The translations under genes and the position numbers were made by a program. A stretch of DNA of 12,619 nt from Eubacterium sp. (GTDB lineage Bacteria; Bacillota; Clostridia; Lachnospirales; Lachnospiraceae), in NCBI GenBank assembly GCA_024681495.1, contig JAILAS010000129.1:1-12619 (forward strand), in the 5' to 3' direction. Within the stretch, counting starts at the first letter, position 1; every line of letters starts with the position of its first letter. Below are positions 7,024-12,619 of this stretch, piece after piece. The notes under the pieces were generated by a model that was not told the DNA's origin, searched no databases, and saw nothing but the letters and a program-made list of their open reading frames with translations.

Positions 7024-7137
7024 TTATCCCTGTCTCTGCTTATGCTTGGGATTCTCGCAAATAATCCTAATCTTGCCTTTTCTCTTAATAACCTTGCATT
7101 TCTCGCAAATCGGCTTTACTGATGAACGTACCTTCAT
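7024..7137 (-). CDS. rpmJ: Large-subunit ribosomal protein L36 (zinc-binding form)
   Basis: A 37-codon gene read by hand from the ATG at 7137-7135 to the TAA at 7026-7024. The product begins MKVRSSVKPICEKCKVIKRK and ends NPKHKQRQG. It is the zinc form of L36, with ligands C11, C14, C27 and H32; the length equals that of Bacillus L36. It is the smallest protein of the 50S subunit and binds 23S rRNA near L6 and L16. A strong SD, AAAGGAGG, lies about 6-13 nt upstream, and a good promoter stands in the gap to infA, so rpmJ may begin a transcript that includes the alpha operon as well as being read from upstream. Confidence 0.98.
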   Translation of the reverse strand: MKVRSSVKPICEKCKVIKRKGKIRIICENPKHKQRQG

Positions 7138-7173
7138 GAGAGGCCTCCTTTCCTAAAAAAGTCATACTTGGGT

Positions 7174-7202
7174 ATTTTATCACAATCGGTTGTCTTTAGC
7201 AA
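7174..7202 (-). promoter_or_regulatory. Internal housekeeping-sigma promoter upstream of rpmJ
   Basis: On the minus strand: -35 TTGCTA (7202-7197), a 17-nt spacer, and -10 TAAAAT (7179-7174) preceded by TGA, an extended -10. Transcription would start near 7167, giving a leader of about 30 nt before the rpmJ ATG that contains its SD. The hexamers match consensus 4/6 and 5/6 with ideal spacing. It probably lets the alpha operon be transcribed separately from the spc operon. Confidence 0.7.
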
Positions 7203-7233
7203 GAGTTTTTATCACTCCCGACTTCCGAACCGT

Positions 7234-7452
7234 TTACTTGTCGCGCCAAATGATACGACCCTTGGGCAGATCATAGGGGGAAAGATCAAGTGTTACCTTG
7301 TCTCCGGGTAAGATCCTGATGAAGTTCATCCTGAGCTTACCGCTTATGTGAGCAAGTATCTGATGTCCGTTTTCCAACTCCACCTTGAACATGGCGTTGG
7401 GAAGTTTTTCAACAACCTTTCCTTCGACTTCGATCACGTCAGCCTTTGACAT
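7234..7452 (-). CDS. infA: Translation initiation factor IF-1
   Basis: IF-1, 72 aa, a single S1-like OB-fold that binds the 30S A site during initiation. The start at 7452 is chosen because MSKADVIEVEGKVVEKLPNA matches the family N-terminus and follows SD GGAGG by 7 nt; an in-frame ATG at 7476 would add eight atypical residues. The motifs FKVELENGHQILAHISGKLR, IRILPGDKVTLDLSPYDL and GRIIWR are conserved. The gene overlaps the end of the KOW gene by 14 bp, and its SD lies inside that gene, so translation is probably coupled. The 96 bp after its stop hold the promoter for rpmJ. Confidence 0.99.
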   Translation of the reverse strand: MSKADVIEVEGKVVEKLPNAMFKVELENGHQILAHISGKLRMNFIRILPGDKVTLDLSPYDLPKGRIIWRDK

Positions 7453-7735
7453 TGTTTTCCTCCAGGTGTGTATCACCTTTGTGTTCCCGGGCGTAAGTCT
7501 TTATCGCCCGTTTTATTCCTTCGTCGGTATAGGAGCCTTCCTCACCTGCCAGCTGCAGGATTTCGGAGGGGGCATTCTTTACCGGAGTGACATGCTTTAT
7601 ATTCTTCCGCTTCGGATTGGACAGTTTCCTGTACTTACCGTCGCAGAGCATCACGAATTCCCCGTCGTTGCCGATGACAAAGTACATGCGGTTCTTATCG
7701 TGTCCGGCATGAGAAATCACCAACATTCCCGTCAT
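7439..7735 (-). CDS. KOW-domain RNA-binding protein (L14e/L6e/L27e-like)
   Basis: A 98-aa protein. The first half (about residues 3-50, GMLVISHAGHDKNRMYFVIG through DGKYRKLSNPKRKNIKHV) is a KOW/SH3-like barrel of the kind named ribosomal L14e/L6e/L27e-like; the second half (about 56-98) is helical and highly charged, with no recognised motif. Such a gene stands just before infA in many Firmicutes (ybzG position in Bacillus, from memory) and is presumed to bind rRNA or act in ribosome assembly, but its function is not established. It begins 2 bp after the adk stop, with a GGAGAG SD inside adk, and runs 14 bp into infA. In related genomes map usually separates it from adk; here it does not. Confidence 0.88.
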   Translation of the reverse strand: MTGMLVISHAGHDKNRMYFVIGNDGEFVMLCDGKYRKLSNPKRKNIKHVTPVKNAPSEILQLAGEEGSYTDEGIKRAIKTYAREHKGDTHLEENNVKG

Positions 7736-7737
7736 AA

Positions 7738-8382
7738 TTACTCTCCGGTCAGCTGGACGATCTTATTGAATACCTCTTCCATAGGAAGCATTCCATCAAC
7801 CTGCTTGAGGATGCCCTCTTTCTCGTAATATGCGATAAGAGGCTGAGTCTGATCGTGATAAACCTCCAGACGTTTCCTGACGGTCTCGGGCTTATCGTCA
7901 TCCCTGAGGATGAGCGGTCCGCCGCAGCTATCACAATGTCCCTCTACCTTGGGGGGAATGTTTACGAGATGGAACGTAGCTCCGCAAACTGCGCAGGCTC
8001 TTCTTCCGCCCATTCTCTCAACGATAGCCTCGTCATTGACCTCGATATCAACGGCATAGTCCATCTTTTCACCCTTGGCAGAGAGGGCCTTTGAAAGCGC
8101 CTCTGCCTGGGGGATGGTTCTGGGGAAGCCGTCCAGTATAAAGCCATTCTTGCAATCGTCAGAAGATATCCTGTCCATGACCAGGTCGCAGGTGAGCTCG
8201 TCGGGGACCAGCTCTCCCTTGTCCATGAATGCCTTGGCCTTCTTACCAAGCTCGGTGCCTTCTTTGATGTTGGCCCTAAAGATATCTCCGGTGGAGATAT
8301 GAGGAATACCGAACTTTTCTGCTATCTTCTTTGCCTGTGTACCTTTACCGGCGCCCGGAGCGCCAAGCATAATGATCTTCAT
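7738..8382 (-). CDS. adk: Adenylate kinase (zinc-LID form)
   Basis: A cytosolic enzyme that converts ATP + AMP to 2 ADP and is the main balancer of adenylate charge. The 214-aa protein has the P-loop GAPGAGKGT (7-15), the AMP-binding STGD (30-33), GFILDGFPRT (80-89), and a long LID domain with C130, C133, C150 and C153, the structural zinc site common in Gram-positive Adk. The C-terminal region has the usual KRLEVYHDQTQPLIAYY. It starts 3 bp after the secY stop, with SD GGGAGA lying within the secY end, and is followed 2 bp later by the KOW gene. The secY-adk pairing is the usual spc-operon order. Confidence 0.99.
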   Translation of the reverse strand: MKIIMLGAPGAGKGTQAKKIAEKFGIPHISTGDIFRANIKEGTELGKKAKAFMDKGELVPDELTCDLVMDRISSDDCKNGFILDGFPRTIPQAEALSKALSAKGEKMDYAVDIEVNDEAIVERMGGRRACAVCGATFHLVNIPPKVEGHCDSCGGPLILRDDDKPETVRKRLEVYHDQTQPLIAYYEKEGILKQVDGMLPMEEVFNKIVQLTGE

Positions 8383-8385
8383 GAT

Positions 8386-9705
8386 TTATTCTCCCAGGAA
8401 ACCTGTAGTATAATGCCTTGTTACCATCATTGACTCGACCTGCTTAATGGTCTCGATGATTACACCAACGATAATGATGATGGATGTTCCACCGAACGAT
8501 ACGCTTGCACCGAACACTCCGTTGAAGAAGATCGGGATGAAAGCGATGATGGAAAGAGCCACAGCGCCGATGAAAATGACATATCCTAAAATCTGCGTTA
8601 AGTAGTCGCTGGTGGGCTTACCGGGGCGAATGCCGGGGATAAAACCACCCTGCTTCTTCATATTGTCGGCCAGCTCAAGAGGATTGAACGTGATCGACGT
8701 ATAGAAGTAAGCGAAAGCAACTATCAGCAGTATGTACACAATCAAGCCAATCGTGTAGACGGGCTGTGCGGGATCGCACCAGTTGGACTGCGAAAGACCC
8801 TTGAGGATCTTGGCTCCGATTCCCGTTCCCTCGTTGGCGCCAAGGAGCTGACCGATGATAACAGGGGTCTGCATGAGCGACTGAGCGAAGATGATGGGGA
8901 TAACACCGGCGGTGTTAACTCGCAGGGGAAGGAAGGTGGACTGTCCGCCGACCTGTCTGCGTCCCTGAATCTTGCGGGAATACTGTACGGGAATCTTCCT
9001 CTGGCCGTCCTGAAGGAATACGACAGAAACAACCAGGCCGATAACGATAACAGCGATGATGACGATTGCCACGATCGCCCTTCCCGGGTTCTGGCCCATA
9101 ACGAACTGCTCGCCGAGTGCGGCAAAATCGTTCGGCAGACGGGAAATAATGTTTATCGTCAGTACGATGGAAATACCGTTTCCAATTCCGTTTTCTGTAA
9201 TTCTCTCACCGATCCACATAAGTACCGCGGATCCGGCGGTGAGGCAGGTTACCATCATGATTACAGTGAAGGCGTTGAAGCTGTCCAGATAACCCTGACG
9301 GCCGAAGCCGATTGCCAGAGCCAGTGACTCGAGTACCGAAAGACCGATGGTCAGGTACCTGGTAATGGATGAGATCTTCTTACGACCCTCCTCGCCTTCC
9401 TTATGAAGCTCTTCGAGCTTGGGGATGGCGATTGTCAGTAGCTGCATAATGATGGATGCCGTAATGTACGGCGTAATGTTCAATGCCAAAATGGACATGT
9501 CCTCGAAGGAACCGCCCGTAATGGAATCAAAAAAGTTGAACGCATCTCCGGTCTGTGAGGACATCCATTCGCTGTAAAGCGAATGGTTAAGTCCCGGTAA
9601 AGGAAGCTGAGCTCCAATACGTACCACAATGAGCATCAGAAAAGTGAAGAAAAGGCGTTTCCTTATCTCTTCAATCTTGAATGCGTTACGAACTGTCTGT
9701 AACAT
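8386..9705 (-). CDS. secY: Protein translocase subunit SecY
   Basis: The 439-aa channel subunit of the SecYEG translocon in the cytoplasmic membrane. About ten hydrophobic segments can be traced (starting near 18, 72, 116, 147, 176, 210, 265, 315, 369 and 405). Conserved parts include VRIGAQLPLPG in TM1, the plug and TM2 area ending LALNITPYITASIIMQLL, the loop QYSRKIQGRRQVGGQSTFLP (241-260), NTAGVIPIIFA, and the SecA/ribosome-contacting loop GGFIPGIRPGKPT (353-365). Its ATG overlaps the rplO stop by one base (TGATG), and its end supplies the SD of adk, so these three genes are tightly coupled. Confidence 0.99.
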   Translation of the reverse strand: MLQTVRNAFKIEEIRKRLFFTFLMLIVVRIGAQLPLPGLNHSLYSEWMSSQTGDAFNFFDSITGGSFEDMSILALNITPYITASIIMQLLTIAIPKLEELHKEGEEGRKKISSITRYLTIGLSVLESLALAIGFGRQGYLDSFNAFTVIMMVTCLTAGSAVLMWIGERITENGIGNGISIVLTINIISRLPNDFAALGEQFVMGQNPGRAIVAIVIIAVIVIGLVVSVVFLQDGQRKIPVQYSRKIQGRRQVGGQSTFLPLRVNTAGVIPIIFAQSLMQTPVIIGQLLGANEGTGIGAKILKGLSQSNWCDPAQPVYTIGLIVYILLIVAFAYFYTSITFNPLELADNMKKQGGFIPGIRPGKPTSDYLTQILGYVIFIGAVALSIIAFIPIFFNGVFGASVSFGGTSIIIIVGVIIETIKQVESMMVTRHYTTGFLGE

Positions 9706-10154
9706 CAGATCACCTCGGCTTTTCCGCCTGCTGCTTCGATTTTCTTCGCGGCACTTTCACTAAATGCATTAGCCTGTACTGTAAGTTTCTTGGAAATAGA
9801 ACCGTTGCCAAGAATCTTAACACCATCTCCAAGACGGCTTACAGCGCCGCTCTCAAGGAGATCGGTAACAGTTACAGTAGCACCATCGTCAAATCTTTCA
9901 AGCTCGGATACATTGATGCTAACAATATCCTTGGTGTTGATGTTCTTGAAGCCCCTCTTGGGGATTCTTCTGTAGAGAGGCATCTGGCCTCCCTCAAAAC
10001 CCGGTCTGGAGTTACCGCCGGAGCGAGCTTTCTGACCCTTGTGGCCCTTGCCCGCGGTCTTTCCGTTTCCTGAACCGTGTCCACGGCCCCTGCGGAAATT
10101 CTTTGCATGAACGGAGCCCTCAGCAGGCTGAACCGTTGTTAAATCCAATCCCAT
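9705..10154 (-). CDS. rplO: Large-subunit ribosomal protein L15
   Basis: L15, 149 aa, a late-assembly 50S protein with a long extended N-terminal arm that threads into 23S rRNA. The arm is clear: PAEGS at 10-14, the glycine/basic run RRGRGHGSGNGKTAGKGHKG at 21-40, then QKARSGG; YRRIPKRGFKN (61-71) leads into the globular domain. SD GGAGG lies 7 nt before the ATG at 10154, 17 bp after the rpmD stop. The gene ends in a TGATG overlap with secY. Confidence 0.99.
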   Translation of the reverse strand: MGLDLTTVQPAEGSVHAKNFRRGRGHGSGNGKTAGKGHKGQKARSGGNSRPGFEGGQMPLYRRIPKRGFKNINTKDIVSINVSELERFDDGATVTVTDLLESGAVSRLGDGVKILGNGSISKKLTVQANAFSESAAKKIEAAGGKAEVI

Positions 10155-10171
10155 GATCGTACCTCCTGACC

Positions 10172-10351
10172 CTAGATTTCTTCAACTTCGACCATATGCC
10201 TTACCTTCTGAAGCATACCACGTACGGCTTCGTTGTCCGGCATCTCTACAGTCTTGTTTATCTTATTAAGCCCGAGGGCCTGTGCTGTCGCCCTATTCTT
10301 CGGTGTCTGACCGATCAGGGACTTCTTCAGCGTTATCTTTAAGTTAGACAT
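10172..10351 (-). CDS. rpmD: Large-subunit ribosomal protein L30
   Basis: Read by hand from the ATG at 10351-10349 to the TAG at 10174-10172; 59 aa, the bacterial L30 length. The product begins MSNLKITLKKSLIGQTPKNR and continues through LGLNKINKTVEMPDN to end VEVEEI. These are L30 landmarks: the SLIG loop, then the LGL-K helix and strand, then the helix RGMLQKVRHMV. L30 is a small alpha/beta protein on the 50S surface. SD AGGAGG precedes the start, and the gene sits 18 bp after rpsE and 17 bp before rplO, the standard spc order. Confidence 0.98.
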   Translation of the reverse strand: MSNLKITLKKSLIGQTPKNRATAQALGLNKINKTVEMPDNEAVRGMLQKVRHMVEVEEI

Positions 10352-10369
10352 TTTTATTCCTCCTCAGAA

Positions 10370-10882
10370 TTATCCCAGGATCTCCTGAACACTCTTGCCT
10401 CTGGCAGCTGCTATATCCTCGGGAGACCTAAGCTGACGAAGTGCTTCCATGGTAGCAAGTACTACGTTCTGCTTGTTGTTGGATCCCAAAGACTTGGTAC
10501 GGATGTTGCGGATACCGGCCATCTCGCATACGCTACGAGCGGGGCCTCCGGCAATAACACCGGTACCTTCGGGAGCACGCTTCAGGAGCACCTGAGCTCC
10601 GGTGTGCTTTCCGATAATGTCATGTGTAATACTTCCGTTGGCATCAAGCTTAACTTCTACAAGGTTCTTGGTGGCGTCTTCCTTACCCTTGCGGATAGCC
10701 TCGGGAATCTCGGCAGCCTTGCCAAGACCAACGCCTACGTGACCGTTTCCGTCGCCTACTACTACGAGAGCGGTGAAGCGCATGTTACGACCACCCTTAA
10801 CAACCTTTACAACTCGCTTGATGGCAACTACCCTGTCCTCAAGTTCTCCGAGAGTCGCCGGATCAATGATTATTCTCTTCAT
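10370..10882 (-). CDS. rpsE: Small-subunit ribosomal protein S5
   Basis: S5, 170 aa, lies on the solvent side of the 30S near the decoding centre and mRNA entry. The N-terminal double-stranded-RNA-binding-like domain (about 14-79) contains VVKVVKGGRNMRF, the loop where spectinomycin-resistance changes occur in other bacteria; it is wild-type-like here. The C-terminal domain has GAQVLLKRAPEGTGVIAGG, RSVCEMAGIRNIRTKSLGS and a tail ending SVQEILG. SD AGGAGG lies 9 nt before the ATG at 10882, 19 bp after rplR. Confidence 0.99.
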   Translation of the reverse strand: MKRIIIDPATLGELEDRVVAIKRVVKVVKGGRNMRFTALVVVGDGNGHVGVGLGKAAEIPEAIRKGKEDATKNLVEVKLDANGSITHDIIGKHTGAQVLLKRAPEGTGVIAGGPARSVCEMAGIRNIRTKSLGSNNKQNVVLATMEALRQLRSPEDIAAARGKSVQEILG

Positions 10883-10901
10883 TTACGCTATTCCTCCTAA
10901 A

Positions 10902-11270
10902 TCAGAACTTCAGACCGGCTTCTCTGGCTGCATCGGCCAGTGCCTTTACTCTTCCGTGATACAGGAATCCTCCACGATCGTAAACAACCGTATCAATTCC
11001 CTTATCGAGTGCTCTTTCAGCAATCGTCTTACCTACGTAAGAAGCTGCCTCAATATCGCTTGTCTTCTCAAGAGCCGCCTTAGCATCCTTCTCAACGGTA
11101 GAAGCGGAGCAAAGAGTGGTTCCGTTGGAATCATCTATAATCTGCGCATACATATGCTGATTAGATCTGAACACCGAAAGCCTGGGCTTCTGGGAAGTTC
11201 CGGAGATATGGAAGCGCATTCTGTTATGCTTTTTAACGCGGACAGCTGTCCTTGATTTCTTTTTAATCAT
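10902..11270 (-). CDS. rplR: Large-subunit ribosomal protein L18
   Basis: L18, 122 aa, binds 5S rRNA and, with L5, forms the central protuberance of the 50S subunit. The N-terminal tail is basic (MIKKKSRTAVRVKKHNRMRF), followed by the 5S contact region RLSVFRSNQHMYAQIIDD (30-47) and the C-terminal family signature YDRGGFLYHGRVKALADAAR (97-116). The SD is a purine run (AAGGAAAGGA) before the ATG at 11270; the gap to rplF is 20 bp. Confidence 0.99.
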   Translation of the reverse strand: MIKKKSRTAVRVKKHNRMRFHISGTSQKPRLSVFRSNQHMYAQIIDDSNGTTLCSASTVEKDAKAALEKTSDIEAASYVGKTIAERALDKGIDTVVYDRGGFLYHGRVKALADAAREAGLKF

Positions 11271-11290
11271 CGCTTTTCCATCCTTTCCTT

Positions 11291-11827
11291 TTACTTACCG
11301 GCCTTGCCGACTTTACGTCTGATTCTCTCATCAACATACTTGATTCCCTTGCCCTTATAAGGCTCAGGTCTCTTCTTGTCGCGGATGTTGGCAGCGTACT
11401 GTCCAACCTTTTCCTTGTCAATACCTGTGATGATGATCTTGTTGCCGTCTACCTTAGACTCAACGCCCTCGGGATCTTCGATCTCAACGGGGTGAGAGAA
11501 TCCAAGGTTAAGAGTAAGCTTATTGCCGGACTTGGCGGCACGGAAACCTACTCCGTTTACCTCAAGCTCCTTGGTATAACCCTCGGTAACACCGATTATC
11601 ATGTTGTTGATAAGTGTTCTGGTCAGACCGTGAAGCGCTTTCATCTTCTTAAGGTCGTTAGGTCTCTCAACGATGACCTGCTCACCTTCCTGCTTAATCT
11701 GCATCTGCTCGGGAAGGGTTCTCTCGAGAGTACCCTTGGGTCCCTTGACCGTCACATGATTATTTTCTGCGATTGTCACCGTTACACCGGCGGGAACCGC
11801 GATTGGCATTCTTCCTATACGTGACAT
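11291..11827 (-). CDS. rplF: Large-subunit ribosomal protein L6
   Basis: L6, 178 aa, two tandem L6 domains that bind 23S rRNA near the sarcin-ricin loop. The N-terminus MSRIGRMPIAVPAGVTVTI, the VKGPKGTL turn (27-34), the linker NGVGFRAAKSGNKLTLNLGF (91-110) and the C-terminal signature EPYKGKGIKY (155-164) are all intact. The ATG at 11827 follows SD AGGAGGT; the gap to rpsH is 30 bp. Confidence 0.99.
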   Translation of the reverse strand: MSRIGRMPIAVPAGVTVTIAENNHVTVKGPKGTLERTLPEQMQIKQEGEQVIVERPNDLKKMKALHGLTRTLINNMIIGVTEGYTKELEVNGVGFRAAKSGNKLTLNLGFSHPVEIEDPEGVESKVDGNKIIITGIDKEKVGQYAANIRDKKRPEPYKGKGIKYVDERIRRKVGKAGK

Positions 11828-11857
11828 GCCCGTACCTCCTTTATTATTCTGCTGTTA

Positions 11858-12259
11858 CTACCAAACAAAGGCAAGTACCTCACCGCCGACCTGAAGCTCT
11901 CTGGCCTTCTTATCGGTGATGATGCCCTGATTGGTGGAAATGATGGCAATTCCGAGTCCGCCCAAAACCTTGGGGAGATCATCCTTGCCTGCGTAAACCC
12001 TAAGTCCGGGCTTGGAGATTCTCTTAAGACCGGTAATGATCTTCTCGTTCTTGTCTGCGCCGTACTTCATGGTGATGCGAATGTTCTTGAAAGCACCGTT
12101 ATCAACCATGTCATATGCGCTAATATAACCTTCGTCAAGCAGTATTCCCGCTATCGCAACCTTCATCTTGGAGGCAGGGATTTCCACGGTGTCATGCTTA
12201 GCGATATTTGCATTGCGGATTCTTGTAAGCATATCCGCGATAGGATCACTCATGTTCAT
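11858..12259 (-). CDS. rpsH: Small-subunit ribosomal protein S8
   Basis: S8, 133 aa, a primary binder of helix 21 in 16S rRNA. It starts MNMSDPIADMLTRIRNANIA; a second ATG two codons on (12253) could also serve, but GGAGGA at 9 nt best fits the first. The C-terminal RNA-binding core STNQGIITDKKAR (108-120) and the terminal GEVLAFVW (126-133) are conserved. In E. coli S8 represses the spc operon by binding its mRNA; no such site is apparent here. It follows rpsN by 19 bp. Confidence 0.99.
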   Translation of the reverse strand: MNMSDPIADMLTRIRNANIAKHDTVEIPASKMKVAIAGILLDEGYISAYDMVDNGAFKNIRITMKYGADKNEKIITGLKRISKPGLRVYAGKDDLPKVLGGLGIAIISTNQGIITDKKARELQVGGEVLAFVW

Positions 12260-12278
12260 GATACTTTTCCTCCTTCTC

Positions 12279-12464
12279 TTACCAGCTTGCCTTCTTTACT
12301 CCGGGGATCTGACCCTTGTAGGCCAGCTCTCTGAAGCAGACACGACAAATGCCGTATTTCCTAAGGTATGCGTGGGGACGACCGCAGATTCTGCAACGGT
12401 TGTACTCCCTGACAGCGAACTTCTGCTTACGCTGCTGCTTTATCTTCATGGATGTCTTTGCCAT
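12279..12464 (-). CDS. rpsN: Small-subunit ribosomal protein S14, zinc-binding (type Z)
   Basis: The 61-aa zinc form of S14, in contrast to the roughly 100-aa zinc-free form. The four ligands C24, C27, C40 and C43 form a zinc ribbon (NRCRICGRPHAYLRKYGICR at 22-41), and the C-terminal GQIPGVKKASW is diagnostic. S14 sits in the 30S head. The ATG at 12464 follows SD AAGGAGGA, which begins at the end of rplE; the gap to rplE is 12 bp. Bacteria with this form often hold a zinc-free copy elsewhere under Zur control; none is in this window. Confidence 0.99.
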   Translation of the reverse strand: MAKTSMKIKQQRKQKFAVREYNRCRICGRPHAYLRKYGICRVCFRELAYKGQIPGVKKASW

Positions 12465-12476
12465 TATATATCCTCC

Positions 12477-12619
12477 TTATTTACGGAACGGCATATTAAA
12501 CAATGTCAATAACTCACGTGCTTCCTCATCGGTGTTGGCGGTCGTAACGATGGTTACGTCCATGCCGCGTACCTTGTCTACCTTATCGAACTCGATCTCG
12601 GGGAAGATGAGCTGCTCCT
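12477..12619 (-). CDS. rplE: Large-subunit ribosomal protein L5, C-terminal end (cut by window edge)
   Basis: The last 46 codons plus the TAA stop (12479-12477) of a gene that begins beyond the right edge. The visible residues, EQLIFPEIEFDKVDKVRGMD followed by VTIVTTANTDEEARELLTLF and NMPFRK, are the conserved C-terminus of L5, the 5S rRNA-binding protein of the central protuberance. The order L5-S14-S8 matches the spc operon. No oddity is visible in the part seen. Confidence 0.97.
   Translation of the reverse strand, partial: EQLIFPEIEFDKVDKVRGMDVTIVTTANTDEEARELLTLFNMPFRK

Noticed and set aside
7203..7233. Weak inverted repeat GAGT...ACTC after the infA stop as a possible terminator
   Set aside because: Only about 4 bp plus G-U pairs, and no T-run follows; it lies next to the -35 of the rpmJ promoter.

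Overview
This is an ordinary, highly conserved stretch of a Gram-positive chromosome. It holds the distal part of the spc ribosomal-protein operon, the alpha operon, and three downstream genes (mutS2 and a two-component pair). Every gene I can support is on the minus strand, so transcription runs from position 12619 down to 1. The organism is best read as a clostridial Firmicute, probably Lachnospiraceae or close to it. The grounds are: rpsD lies inside the alpha operon (in Bacillus it is elsewhere), a KOW-domain gene precedes infA, Shine-Dalgarno (SD) sites are strong GGAGG types, Adk carries a four-cysteine zinc LID, and S14 and L36 are zinc-binding forms. The family-level placement is inferred from protein likeness and was not tested by a search.

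Layout in transcription order. (1) 12619-8386: end of rplE (L5), rpsN (S14), rpsH (S8), rplF (L6), rplR (L18), rpsE (S5), rpmD (L30, only 59 aa), rplO (L15), secY, with gaps of 12-30 bp or a 1-bp overlap. (2) 8382-7234: adk, a KOW-domain RNA-binding protein, infA; the methionine aminopeptidase gene (map) usual between adk and the KOW gene is absent. (3) 7233-3757: a good internal promoter, rpmJ (L36, 37 aa), a 130-bp leader-like gap, then rpsM, rpsK, rpsD, rpoA (GTG start) and rplQ, closed by a strong intrinsic terminator. (4) 3711-1: mutS2 with a -10 element almost touching its ATG and no SD, then an OmpR-family response regulator and the N-terminal part of its sensor kinase, which leaves the window at position 1.

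Together, groups 1-3 supply ribosome assembly (S4, S5, S8, S11, S13, S14, L5, L6, L15, L17, L18, L30, L36), translation initiation (IF-1), the Sec channel, adenylate kinase and the RNA polymerase alpha subunit. Group 4 adds MutS2, which in Bacillus is linked to splitting of collided ribosomes and to suppression of recombination, and a signalling pair translated downstream of it.

I found no mobile element, CRISPR, tRNA, rRNA or obvious new system. Points worth a second look are small: the missing map, a roughly 45-residue insertion in L17, the possible leaderless mutS2 mRNA, the structured rpmJ-rpsM leader, and the mutS2/two-component arrangement.
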